NCBI GenBank assembly: GCA_023420935.1 | Contig: JAEZUR010000141.1 | Location: 1 to 32,907, forward strand | DNA: 32,907 bases | DNA from: Bacillota bacterium | GTDB taxonomy: Bacteria > Bacillota > Clostridia > Lachnospirales > Lachnospiraceae | Reading direction: 5' to 3' | Shown: in pieces, positions 1 through 8,460 of the stretch | Position numbering within the stretch: the stretch's first letter is position 1 | Layout of the letters: every line of letters begins with the position of its first letter | The notes under the pieces: generated by a model | The model's database searches: none | The model's input: the letters and a program-made list of their open reading frames with translations, nothing else | Told to the model about the DNA's origin: nothing | Translations under genes and position numbers: made by a program

Positions 1-321
1 ATTATTGGTTGGACTCTTGGAACAACATTGGGTGCTTTTATCTGTTCGTCCCTTCCTGACACTTTAAGTTCTGCTATGGGAATCGCACTTTATGCCATGT
101 TTATCGCTATCATTATCCCACCCTCAAAGAAATCCAAACTTATACTTTCCATAGTTTTGATAGCTGTCCTAATAACATGCATACTGAAATACATACCAAT
201 CTTTCATTTTGTCTCCAGCGGTTTCCGTGTGATTATAACCACAATTATTGCAGCCGGAATTGGTGCGGTATTATTTCCTGTAAAAGAAACTACAATGGTG
301 GAAAATCATGAACATAACTAA
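1..321 (+). CDS. azlC: AzlC family branched-chain amino acid exporter subunit, C-terminal part (5' end outside window)
   Basis: Only the last ~106 residues are present; the frame is open from base 1, so the start lies upstream of the window. The visible part is strongly hydrophobic with about three membrane segments (for example ALYAMFIAIIIPP and VIITTIIAAGIGAVLF) and ends with a short charged tail. The family pairs a large AzlC subunit with a small AzlD subunit to export branched-chain amino acids or their analogues across the inner membrane. The identification rests on the GTTLGAFICSSLPD region and above all on the AzlD-type gene directly downstream, which overlaps this gene by 14 bases (308-321), as is usual for azlCD. 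The substrate is not shown by the sequence. Confidence 0.85.
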   Translation: MIGWTLGTTLGAFICSSLPDTLSSAMGIALYAMFIAIIIPPSKKSKLILSIVLIAVLITCILKYIPIFHFVSSGFRVIITTIIAAGIGAVLFPVKETTMVENHEHN

Positions 322-616
322 AGCATTGGTTGCTGTTTTATTAATGGCCTTGGTCACATACATACCAAGAGTGTTACCCATATCCATCTTTCGTAAGAAA
401 ATAAAATCTAACTACATCAAGTCTTTTTTAACCTATGTTCCCTATGCAGTGCTTGGTTCCCTCACCTTTCCGGATATCTTCTATTCCACAGGTAATTTTA
501 TTACTGCACTCTGTGGAACAGCAGTTGCATTGATGTTAGCTTATTTTGAAAAGAGTTTAGTAGTGGTCGCAATTGGAGCAATTTTGACTGTATATTTTAT
601 CGGTTTATTTATCTAA
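308..616 (+). CDS. azlD: AzlD family branched-chain amino acid transport small subunit
   Basis: A 102-residue, very hydrophobic protein with three to four predicted membrane helices. The typical AzlD opening is present: a first helix followed by VTYIPRVLPISIF, then a YVPYAVLGSLTFPDIF segment. Length matches the family (about 100 residues). It is translationally coupled to azlC, starting inside its last codons. It is the accessory subunit of the two-component AzlCD exporter in the cytoplasmic membrane. No clear intrinsic terminator follows before the tRNA promoter at 679-707. Confidence 0.88.
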   Translation: MNITKALVAVLLMALVTYIPRVLPISIFRKKIKSNYIKSFLTYVPYAVLGSLTFPDIFYSTGNFITALCGTAVALMLAYFEKSLVVVAIGAILTVYFIGLFI

Positions 617-678
617 GAGTGTCTTTATTTATGCAATCCTTTCAAGGTTTATGTCAATATCTTTTTTTGATTTATCTC

Positions 679-707
679 TTGACATCTGCTTCATAATTTA
701 ATATCTT
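679..707 (+). promoter_or_regulatory. Promoter of tRNA-Leu
   Basis: A perfect -35 box TTGACA (679-684), a 17-base spacer and a -10 box TATCTT (702-707). The predicted start at about 714 lies six bases before the tRNA 5' end, a normal spacing for a tRNA gene with its own sigma-A promoter. Confidence 0.7.
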
Positions 708-719
708 TATATATGAAAT

Positions 720-803
720 GCAGTCGTGGCGGAATTGGCATACGCGCATGATTCAGGTTCATGTCCACGTAAGTGGGTTCGGGTTCAAGTCCCGTCGACT
801 GCA
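720..803 (+). tRNA. tRNA-Leu (anticodon CAG)
   Basis: An 84-nt class II tRNA. The seven-pair acceptor stem is 720-726 with 796-802, and the discriminator base is A803. The anticodon stem is 747-751 with 759-763, and its seven-base loop holds CAG at 754-756. A long variable arm (764-777) carries a CCAC/GTGG stem, as in leucine tRNAs. The T loop is TTCAAGT (784-790). The outermost T-stem pair (779/795) is a T-T mismatch. CCA is not encoded and would be added after transcription. The anticodon reads the CUG codon. Confidence 0.95.
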
Positions 804-805
804 TT

Positions 806-837
806 AAAAGAGACTATTTCAAAATAGTCTCTTTTTT
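806..837. terminator. Bidirectional terminator between tRNA-Leu and the convergent lipoprotein gene
   Basis: An inverted repeat of AAAAGAGACTATTT (806-819) against its complement (822-835), with a very short loop. It is flanked by A-rich and T-rich runs on both sides, so it can end transcription in both directions. The stop codon of the minus-strand lipoprotein gene (814-816) lies inside the stem. Confidence 0.8.
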
Positions 838-1539
838 ATTATCTATAAACGTTGCATCTCTTAATTTATTAAGAATAATTGCATTCCCACCAAGATAAGT
901 AACCATAGCATTTCCTTCCTCGGTTTTCATTAATGTAATTGAATTAATCGATTCTTCATTTTTCTTTTTACGGAAGAAATCATCAATTGGCCTATACTTA
1001 TCTAACAATCTCCAGTATTCTCGCAATTTAGACTTACTTTCTTGATCAATGCTCTTAATTGTATCTTCACTGTTCCATGTGGTATATAGAATCTCCCTAA
1101 CATCTACCCAATTGTATCCTTTACCACCTAATTCTTCTTGCATATTTTCTTTTAATTTATCTTGATCAATACCCTCATATATCAACTTTACTTTTGATAG
1201 ATAATTAGTATGAAACGGAAACCACTCTTCCTCTATGGCATCCTCCACCTCAATATAAACTGTAGCATTATAACCAAATTGCTGAATCTTATCAGGTAAA
1301 ATAATCTGTGTGCCAGGATTGAGATCATTGTATGTTATATGATTAACTCCGTCTTGTATCGAAAGTACAGACTCAATATCTTCTAAACTGATTCCCCAAT
1401 ATAGCCCCTCTATGGGCGGGTTATAACCATATTGATGGGGCGTTTCTTCCTTTGATTGTGTGTTGCAACCAGTGAGTATAAACAGAAACATCATGAATGC
1501 GATTAACACTTTAACCGTTTTTAGAATCTTGGTATGCAT
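814..1539 (-). CDS. Predicted lipoprotein of unknown function
   Basis: About 241 residues. The N-terminus is a lipoprotein signal peptide: a short basic start (KILKTVK), a hydrophobic core (VLIAFMMFLFI) and the lipobox LTGC, so the mature protein should be lipid-anchored on the outer face of the membrane. The rest is soluble and rich in charged residues, with no domain I recognise; the segment PPIEGLYWGISLEDIESVL resembles the start of small secreted domains of unknown function in Clostridia. Two ATG codons occur in tandem (1542 and 1539). A run of eight Gs sits just upstream, and its spacing favours the second. The stop codon falls inside the shared terminator hairpin with tRNA-Leu. A small hairpin (1566-1580) lies in the leader. 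Function unknown. Confidence 0.75.
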   Translation of the reverse strand: MHTKILKTVKVLIAFMMFLFILTGCNTQSKEETPHQYGYNPPIEGLYWGISLEDIESVLSIQDGVNHITYNDLNPGTQIILPDKIQQFGYNATVYIEVEDAIEEEWFPFHTNYLSKVKLIYEGIDQDKLKENMQEELGGKGYNWVDVREILYTTWNSEDTIKSIDQESKSKLREYWRLLDKYRPIDDFFRKKKNEESINSITLMKTEEGNAMVTYLGGNAIILNKLRDATFIDNKKETILK

Positions 1540-1620
1540 CATATCCCCCCCCTTGAATTAATATTCTTGGCGATGCCAAGGCTTTTTAATCCTTTCATAT
1601 ACTTATCGTAATCTTATAAT

Positions 1621-1649
1621 AAAAAATATGATACCGTAACAGTATCATA
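1621..1649 (-). terminator. Terminator downstream of the GGDEF/EAL gene
   Basis: On the minus strand an eight-pair stem (1642-1649 with 1627-1634, seven-base loop) is followed by TTTTTT. It lies about 65 bases after the stop of the cyclic-di-GMP gene at 1714. Confidence 0.75.
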
Positions 1650-1713
1650 CTTTTATATTATATCATTTTAGTTCCCATATTATGTAAATTCATTCCATGA
1701 TCAATAAAATAAT

Positions 1714-4700
1714 TTAGATTGCATCCCGAACTAGTGAATCTGCATTTCCAAGTAATAAGGTTTCAAACTGGGTGATTGGCATTGGCTTCGCATATAAATA
1801 TCCTTGTGCCATATCGCAGGATATGCTTTTAAGAAAATCTGATTGCATTTTCGTTTCAACACCTTCGGATAATACCTTCATATTAAGCTGTTTCGCCATA
1901 CTAATAATACTAGATACAATAATTTGTTCTTCTTTTTGCATATCTCCTTGGCGGAAAAATTCTTTGTCCAACTTCAGAACATCAGTAGTCATATCCTTTA
2001 ATAAATTCAAAGAGGAATATCCTGCACCAAAGTCGTCAATAGACACACCAAAACCAAGTTTACGAAGTTCCTTCATGGTAGAAATAGCGATTTCTGTATT
2101 ATTTAAAAACATACTTTCAGTTAATTCCAATTCAATATATTTTGGTGGAATAAAATATTTATTCACTAGTCTTTTTACTTTTTCCACAAAATGTTCATCA
2201 TTCAAATGTACCCTAGATACATTAACGGATATTGGCACAACTGGCATACCCTCTGTAATCCAGTGATGAATCAGTTTACATACTTCTTCATAAATATAAA
2301 AATCTAATTGAAGAATAAAACCATTCTTTTCAAACAATGGAATAAAATCATTTGGAGGCAATACAGTATGATTTCCTCTTTCCCATCTTACCAGTGCTTC
2401 CGCCCCTACCAACTTATTATCGCCTAAGTTTACTTTCGGTTGCAAAAACACCAAGAATTCTTTGTTTTTTAGAGCCCCTTCCATAGAATTGGTTATCTCT
2501 ATTTCTTTTTTTATCTTATTTTGCATCTCAACATCATAAAACTTACAGATTGTCGTAGAGTTGCCTTTCACACTTTTTCTTGCAATATTAGCATTATCAA
2601 TAAAAGTCATAATATCTTCTTCCACTGAATTGATAACACATACCCCACTGATTACAACAAAATTACAGTTAATATTTTTCGCCTTTTGCATCAATTGAAA
2701 ACGTTCATTTACAGCCACGACCCGATCTGTAAGTGCACTATCATTGGTATATGGTAACATAGAAATGAAATTATCGGAGGATACTCTAGCAACTAAGGAG
2801 TTATCTCTGTTGTATCGATTTAACATGCTAGCAAAGTCACAGAGTACCTGATCCCCTTGTTCATAACCTAATGTATCATTGATGTATTTAAAGTTACTAA
2901 TATCAGAATATACAACAGCATATCTTTTATGAGGGTTATTCTTTCTTAACTGATTAGCATCTTTTTTAAATTTATGTAAGGTAGAAAGATTGGTTAAACT
3001 ATCATAATTTTTAATCTGATCTAATTTTTCCTGAATACGTTCTGAAACTCGATATTTCAGTAAATAAAATGAAATAATCTTGGTTATGGCAACTAAAGTA
3101 TCCGCTTCATCCTTAGACCAATATCTACTTTTCTCATTATCTTCTACGCAAACGCTTCCTTTAAAATTACCTTCCTCATAGAAGGCACAATGAAGCATGG
3201 ATTTAATATTTAGTTTATCTACGACCGACTTTAATGGTGATTGCTCTGGAACTTCATCACAATTATTAACATAGCAGATTCCCTTATTATCAAAACAATC
3301 TAATACATCACCAAAACTAGAATAGTCTCTGTTCTCCAATACTTTTTCAGAAAAACCACTTTCTTTATCCCAACAATAACTAACACCAAGATTATTTTTA
3401 CCCTTCGTTTCTTCTAGGATAATCACAGAGCTAGCATCATATTGTCTTCCAACTTTTTCAATTAATAAATTAACTGCACTTTTTACATCTTTCGTTTTTG
3501 ATAAAATGTCAAACGCAAACATGGTAATTTCTTTTCCAAAATAGTACCCTGCATAGCTTTCTGAATCCAGCTTATATTGATTATAAAATTCAGAATTATT
3601 TTCTGTTAAAAAGGATTTGTAATTGCCATCATAGAGCTCGCAGCAATTCTTCCCTTTGGCTTTGGCTTGGTATAAAGCTACGTCAGCAGTACGAAATAAT
3701 TCTGTAAAAGAACTACCATCTTCCGGATACTTGGATACCCCCATACTACAGGATATTTTCAGATCACTTCCTTCACCACTATAGGTATTACGAAAGATTC
3801 GTTCTACTTCCTTAGATTTTTCTTTTATTTTATTCACGCTATCCATATTCTTTAGAAACACAACAAATTCGTCACCGCCAACACGACCCACAATATCTGT
3901 TACATAGAAAACTTTTTTCAGTGTATAAGCAATATTGTTTAAAACAGCATCACCAAATAAATGACCTAATTGGTCATTCACACGTTTAAAATTATCGATA
4001 TCAACAATCATAAGAGCATGCTTGCCATCTTTTCCATCTTGCTCTAAAAAATTCTCGATCTCTGATTGTGTGCTGACTTTATTAAATAGTCTGGTTAAAC
4101 CATCTAATTTAGCTAATTCTTGTAATTTCTCTGTTTCTCTCTTTTGATTATTGATATCATTAATACATCCAATAAACGTTTTTGGATTACCCTCATTGTC
4201 ACGTATCACAATGCCTTGACCAGAGCACCAGAGTAATTCACCCGATGATTTTATATAACGAAATTCAATTGAATTGTCTATACCAGAACTTATAAACGTT
4301 ACGCATTTTTCTATATCATCTTTGTGAATAAATTTACCGTTCGATAAAATGTTTTTAAACTTGCTAATAGTTTTTCCGCTGTATTCCTGAAACACTGAAT
4401 TTCTGGCAAACACAACAGAATCACTTAATATATCGTATTCAAAAAAGCAATTAGAATTTAATGAGAGGATAACACCATAGCGTTCTCTCTCTTGAAATAA
4501 TTCCGACTGCATCTTCTTCATATTATTAATATCAATGGTAACACAATAAACCAAACGTTTTCCTTCTTCGTCCTCCAACGTTTGGCATCTTGATAATACC
4601 CATTTTAATTCTTTATTTTTTGTTATGATGCGATGCTCAATATCATTTTTCACCTGTGAATTATTATTTTGCATAGGAATTGCACGCATAAAAGCTTCTA

Positions 4701-4914
4701 ATTCTTCTGCTGGTATGATTGCATCCATTCTACCGCCAGTACACGCAAAAAAGGAATCATTGGTGTCATAACCTAATAATTCTAGCATTCCATCATTCAT
4801 ATAATTCACACATGCATTTTCCTCTAAACTGTATCTTATCAGTCCTCCAGGAAAATTGGAGAGAAACGTAGTTATTTCAGCACTATCTTGGAACATTTCT
4901 TTTTGCTTAATCAT
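1714..4914 (-). CDS. Cyclic-di-GMP turnover protein: PAS-PAS-GGDEF-GAF-degenerate GGDEF-EAL
   Basis: A 1066-residue protein without membrane segments, so a cytoplasmic sensor. In order: PAS (about 10-130), PAS (about 140-260), GGDEF (about 265-425), GAF (about 460-620), a second GGDEF-like domain (about 635-795) and EAL (about 815-1055). The first GGDEF keeps its signature (RVGGDEF, 344-350), so it could make cyclic-di-GMP. The RxxD inhibitory site normally five residues before it is missing (YVTD instead). The second GGDEF is degenerate (VSSDNF, 711-716) and probably only structural or regulatory. The EAL domain looks complete: EALVRW (839-844), VNVSR, LELTES, IDDFGAGYSSL, KLDKEF, EGVET and QGYLYAKP, so phosphodiesterase activity is expected. 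Which activity dominates cannot be read from the sequence. The gene stands alone, with its own terminator downstream. The ribosome site before the ATG (AAGGT) is weak. Confidence 0.93.
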   Translation of the reverse strand: MIKQKEMFQDSAEITTFLSNFPGGLIRYSLEENACVNYMNDGMLELLGYDTNDSFFACTGGRMDAIIPAEELEAFMRAIPMQNNNSQVKNDIEHRIITKNKELKWVLSRCQTLEDEEGKRLVYCVTIDINNMKKMQSELFQERERYGVILSLNSNCFFEYDILSDSVVFARNSVFQEYSGKTISKFKNILSNGKFIHKDDIEKCVTFISSGIDNSIEFRYIKSSGELLWCSGQGIVIRDNEGNPKTFIGCINDINNQKRETEKLQELAKLDGLTRLFNKVSTQSEIENFLEQDGKDGKHALMIVDIDNFKRVNDQLGHLFGDAVLNNIAYTLKKVFYVTDIVGRVGGDEFVVFLKNMDSVNKIKEKSKEVERIFRNTYSGEGSDLKISCSMGVSKYPEDGSSFTELFRTADVALYQAKAKGKNCCELYDGNYKSFLTENNSEFYNQYKLDSESYAGYYFGKEITMFAFDILSKTKDVKSAVNLLIEKVGRQYDASSVIILEETKGKNNLGVSYCWDKESGFSEKVLENRDYSSFGDVLDCFDNKGICYVNNCDEVPEQSPLKSVVDKLNIKSMLHCAFYEEGNFKGSVCVEDNEKSRYWSKDEADTLVAITKIISFYLLKYRVSERIQEKLDQIKNYDSLTNLSTLHKFKKDANQLRKNNPHKRYAVVYSDISNFKYINDTLGYEQGDQVLCDFASMLNRYNRDNSLVARVSSDNFISMLPYTNDSALTDRVVAVNERFQLMQKAKNINCNFVVISGVCVINSVEEDIMTFIDNANIARKSVKGNSTTICKFYDVEMQNKIKKEIEITNSMEGALKNKEFLVFLQPKVNLGDNKLVGAEALVRWERGNHTVLPPNDFIPLFEKNGFILQLDFYIYEEVCKLIHHWITEGMPVVPISVNVSRVHLNDEHFVEKVKRLVNKYFIPPKYIELELTESMFLNNTEIAISTMKELRKLGFGVSIDDFGAGYSSLNLLKDMTTDVLKLDKEFFRQGDMQKEEQIIVSSIISMAKQLNMKVLSEGVETKMQSDFLKSISCDMAQGYLYAKPMPITQFETLLLGNADSLVRDAI

Positions 4915-5034
4915 TATATTACCTTATACCCTATCTACATATTTTACTTGAAAAATATACTCCAAAATTTATATGCCCCAAACTATTTGTTCCCAATTGC
5001 CCCCTCATGGATTCGCCAAATGCTTCGCGCTTGG

Positions 5035-5067
5035 CTCATTGCTTTCTCATTACTTTCTCACTGCTTT
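5035..5067. repeat. Three tandem copies of an 11-base unit
   Basis: CTCATTGCTTT (5035-5045), CTCATTACTTT (5046-5056) and CTCACTGCTTT (5057-5067): three head-to-tail units differing at one or two bases, in non-coding DNA upstream of the GGDEF/EAL gene. This could be a minisatellite or chance low-complexity sequence. Confidence 0.55.
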
Positions 5068-5225
5068 CATTATATCATTTTCGACAATTCATGACAACGA
5101 AATGGTTGTGGAAATATCTTTAAAATTTGCCGAAATTTTCATTCTTTCTTTGTGCTTAGTGACAGTGATGAAAAACCAAAATGTGCATTTTGTGCGAATT
5201 ATACAAAGGCACACGCACAATTTTA

Positions 5226-5254
5226 ATAAGGCACCCAATGCCTGGGTGCCTTAT
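5226..5254 (-). terminator. carAB operon terminator
   Basis: A 12-pair GC-rich stem (5227-5237 plus one A-T pair, with 5243-5254) around a five-base loop, nine bases after the carB stop. On the minus strand it is followed by the T-containing run TTAAAATT. Confidence 0.8.
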
Positions 5255-5262
5255 ATTCAAGT

Positions 5263-8200
5263 TTATATTTTAGCGATATCGATTAAAGTAATGTTCTCTT
5301 TATCTGCTGTTTCAAGGCTTGTCAATAATGCATTGGCTGTATCTAAGGATGTAAGACAAGTTACACCTGTTTCAATGGATGTTCTTCGAATCTGGAATCC
5401 ATCACTGTTTTTATCTCTTCCTTGAGTAGGTGTATCAATTACTAAGTCAATCTGGTGTTCAAGAAGTAAGTCCATTAATGTTGGAGCTTCTTGATCTAAT
5501 TTATTAATTGGAATAGCTAATACTCCATTTTGATTTAATACTCTTGCTGTACTTCTAGTAGCAAAAATATCATAACCTAACGCTTTAAATCTTTTTGCAA
5601 CACCAACTGCTTCCATTTTATCGGAATCTTTTACTGTCATAATCATTTTCTTATGTTTTGGAAGGTTAATTCCAGCACCTAAGAATGCTTTGTATAGTGC
5701 TTCATTAAATGTCTTAGCGATACCTAAACATTCACCAGTTGATTTCATTTCTGGTCCAAGGCTAATATCTGCTCCACGAAGTTTTTCAAAAGAGAATACT
5801 GGCATTTTGATTGCGATGTAATCGGATCTCTTTTGTAATCCTGGTTCATAACCTAAATCTTTAATTTTTTCACCTAAGATAACTTTGGATGCTAAATCAA
5901 CAATTGGAATACCCGTTACTTTACTAATATATGGTACCGTACGGCTAGAACGAGGATTTACTTCAATTACATAAACTTCTTCTTGATATACAATAAACTG
6001 TATATTGATTAAGCCGATTACATGAAGTGATTTCGCAAGCTTTCTTGTATAATCAACAATGACATCCTGAACTTTTTCAGAGACATTCTGTGTTGGATAT
6101 ACAGAGATACTGTCACCTGAGTGGATTCCCGCTCTTTCCACATGTTCCATAATACCTGGAATTAAGATGTCGTCACCATCACATACTGCATCTACTTCTA
6201 CTTCTTTACCCATTAAGTATTTATCTACTAGAATTGGATGTTCTTGTACTACTCGGTTGATGATGGACATAAATTCTACTACATCTTCATCGGAGATAGC
6301 AATCTGCATACCCTGTCCACCAAGTACATAGGAAGGTCTTACTAATACTGGATAGCCAAGTTCGTTGGCAGCTGCAATTGCTTCTTCTGTTGTAAATACA
6401 GTTTTGCCGGATGGTCTTGGGATACAACATTCTTCTAAGATAGCATCAAATAATTCTCTATCTTCAGCTGCATCAACATTTTCTGCACTTGTTCCAAGGA
6501 TCGGTACTCCCATTTTGATTAAGGCTTCTGTTAATTTGATAGCAGTCTGACCACCAAACTGTACTACCGCACCATCTGGTTTTTCTAGGTCTACAATATT
6601 CTCTACATCTTCTGGTGTTAAAGGTTCAAAGTATAACTTATCTGCTATATCAAAGTCTGTACTAACTGTTTCTGGATTGTTGTTTACAATAATTGTTTCA
6701 TAACCGCTGTTTCTAAGTGCCCAAACACTGTGTACGGAACAATAATCAAACTCAATACCTTGACCGATTCGAATTGGCCCAGAACCAAGAACCATAACCT
6801 TTTTCTTAGTCTTAACTGGATCCACTTCATTGTAGCTACCAAAACATCCATAATAGTATGGAGTAGACGCTGCAAATTCTGCTGCACAAGTATCAACCAT
6901 TTTAAAGGCTGCAACAATTCCATTTTCTTTTCTAAAGTTCTTAATTTCAGTTTCCGTTTTACCAGCTAATGTTGCAATAACCTTATCTGGGAACTCTAAT
7001 CTCTTAGCTTCTTCTATTAATTCAACTGTAATTGCTTCTGACTTTAATCTTTGTTCCATCTCAACTAAGATGGCAATCTTGTCAATAAACCAAATGTCAA
7101 TCTTGGTGATTTCATGAATCTCTTCATAAGATATACCACGACGAATTGCTTCTGCTATTACAAAGATTCTTCTATCATCCACATATTTTAACTGATCATG
7201 TACTTCATCGGTGGACATGTTGTCGTACTCACCAGTTATCATACTATCTAAATGTTGTTCAAGGGAACGAATTGCCTTCATCAAAGCACCTTCGAAGTTG
7301 GTGCAGATACTCATTACTTCTCCAGTTGCTTTCATCTGAGTAGTGAGTGTTCTCTTCGCCTGAATAAACTTATCGAAAGGAAGTCTTGGAATCTTAACAA
7401 CAACATAGTCAAGCGCTGGTTCAAAGCTGGCATATGTTTTACCCGTAATTGCATTTGGTATCTCATCTAGTGTATATCCAAGTGCAATCTTAGCTGCAAC
7501 TTTAGCGATTGGATATCCCGTAGCCTTGGAAGCTAACGCAGAAGAACGGCTAACACGTGGGTTTACTTCTATAACACAATATTCAAACGTATCTGGGTGA
7601 AGTGCGTACTGTACGTTACATCCTCCAGTTATCTTTAATTCTGTTATGATATTTAATGCAGAGGTACGAAGCATCTGATACTCTTTATCCGCTAATGTCT
7701 GAGATGGTGCTACTACAATACTGTCACCGGTATGTACACCAACTGGATCCAGGTTTTCCATATTACATACGGTGATGCAGTTACCATTTCCATCACGCAT
7801 TACTTCGTATTCAATCTCTTTCCATCCTGCTATACAACGCTCAATTAGACATTGTCCAACACGACTAAGTCTTAATCCATTGGTACAAATATCTACTAAC
7901 TGTTCCTCATCATCAGCGATACCACCACCGCTTCCACCTAAAGTATAGGCTGGTCTAACAACAACTGGATAACCAATGATATTGGCAAATGCAACCGCAT
8001 CTTTTACAGTAGTAACAACTTCACTGGCTGCACATGGTTCACCGATTTTCTCCATAGTTGTTTTAAATTCTAAACGGTCTTCTGCCTTTTTAATCGTATC
8101 TGATGTAGTACCAATTAAGCGAACATCGTTCTCTTTTAAGAATCCAGATTCTTCTAATTCCATAGCAATATTAAGAGCTGCCTGACCACCAAGGGTTGGA

Positions 8201-8460
8201 AGAACGCTGTCAGGTCTTTCCTTCAGAATTAATTGTTTTACTATTTCTGGATTTAATGGTTCAATATATACTCTATCTGCAATATCTCTATCTGTCATGA
8301 TGGTTGCTGGATTGGAGTTAACTAATACAACTTCAATACCTTCCTCTTTTAAAGAACGACAAGCTTGTGTACCTGCATAGTCAAATTCTGCTGCCTGACC
8401 AATTACGATTGGACCAGATCCAATCACTAAAACTTTTTTAATATCTTCGATTCTTGGCAT
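5263..8460 (-). CDS. carB: Carbamoyl-phosphate synthase large subunit
   Basis: A 1065-residue protein, the normal size for CarB. It makes carbamoyl phosphate from bicarbonate, two ATP and ammonia delivered from the small subunit, for pyrimidine and arginine synthesis in the cytoplasm. The internal duplication is clear: each half begins with a nucleotide-binding motif (KVLVIGSGPIVIGQAAEFDY at about 9-28, and VMVLGSGPIRIGQGIEFDY near 555) and carries an ATP-grasp domain with VRPAYTLGGSGGG or VRPSYVLGGQGM and the metal-site segment EVNPRVSRSSAL or EVNPRSSRTVPY. The C-terminal part is an MGS-like allosteric domain (TVKDSDKMEAVGVAKRF onward), where UMP or ornithine typically act. The start ATG overlaps the carA stop by one base (TAATG), so the subunits are translationally coupled. 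Confidence 0.98.
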   Translation of the reverse strand: MPRIEDIKKVLVIGSGPIVIGQAAEFDYAGTQACRSLKEEGIEVVLVNSNPATIMTDRDIADRVYIEPLNPEIVKQLILKERPDSVLPTLGGQAALNIAMELEESGFLKENDVRLIGTTSDTIKKAEDRLEFKTTMEKIGEPCAASEVVTTVKDAVAFANIIGYPVVVRPAYTLGGSGGGIADDEEQLVDICTNGLRLSRVGQCLIERCIAGWKEIEYEVMRDGNGNCITVCNMENLDPVGVHTGDSIVVAPSQTLADKEYQMLRTSALNIITELKITGGCNVQYALHPDTFEYCVIEVNPRVSRSSALASKATGYPIAKVAAKIALGYTLDEIPNAITGKTYASFEPALDYVVVKIPRLPFDKFIQAKRTLTTQMKATGEVMSICTNFEGALMKAIRSLEQHLDSMITGEYDNMSTDEVHDQLKYVDDRRIFVIAEAIRRGISYEEIHEITKIDIWFIDKIAILVEMEQRLKSEAITVELIEEAKRLEFPDKVIATLAGKTETEIKNFRKENGIVAAFKMVDTCAAEFAASTPYYYGCFGSYNEVDPVKTKKKVMVLGSGPIRIGQGIEFDYCSVHSVWALRNSGYETIIVNNNPETVSTDFDIADKLYFEPLTPEDVENIVDLEKPDGAVVQFGGQTAIKLTEALIKMGVPILGTSAENVDAAEDRELFDAILEECCIPRPSGKTVFTTEEAIAAANELGYPVLVRPSYVLGGQGMQIAISDEDVVEFMSIINRVVQEHPILVDKYLMGKEVEVDAVCDGDDILIPGIMEHVERAGIHSGDSISVYPTQNVSEKVQDVIVDYTRKLAKSLHVIGLINIQFIVYQEEVYVIEVNPRSSRTVPYISKVTGIPIVDLASKVILGEKIKDLGYEPGLQKRSDYIAIKMPVFSFEKLRGADISLGPEMKSTGECLGIAKTFNEALYKAFLGAGINLPKHKKMIMTVKDSDKMEAVGVAKRFKALGYDIFATRSTARVLNQNGVLAIPINKLDQEAPTLMDLLLEHQIDLVIDTPTQGRDKNSDGFQIRRTSIETGVTCLTSLDTANALLTSLETADKENITLIDIAKI

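Larger units (their letters stand above)
4915..5262. other. 348-base intergenic region between the GGDEF/EAL gene and carB
   Basis: I see no credible gene here. It holds the carB terminator (5226-5254), a seven-base inverted repeat TTGTGCG/CGCACAA (5190-5196 and 5214-5220) next to it, three tandem 11-base units (5035-5067), and presumably the promoter of the GGDEF/EAL gene near its left end. A weak candidate for that promoter is TTGGGG, 18 bases, TATTTT on the minus strand. Open frames crossing the region run into the antisense strand of carB and have no ribosome site. Confidence 0.5.

Noticed and set aside
1566..1587. CTTGGC/GCCAAG hairpin followed by TTTTT on the plus strand as a terminator
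   Set aside because: No plus-strand gene ends there; on the minus strand it sits in the lipoprotein leader without a U-run, so its role is unclear.
4973..5425. 150-codon open frame on the plus strand between the GGDEF/EAL gene and carB
   Set aside because: Its second half is the antisense of the carB end and includes the carB terminator; it has no ribosome site and no family resemblance.
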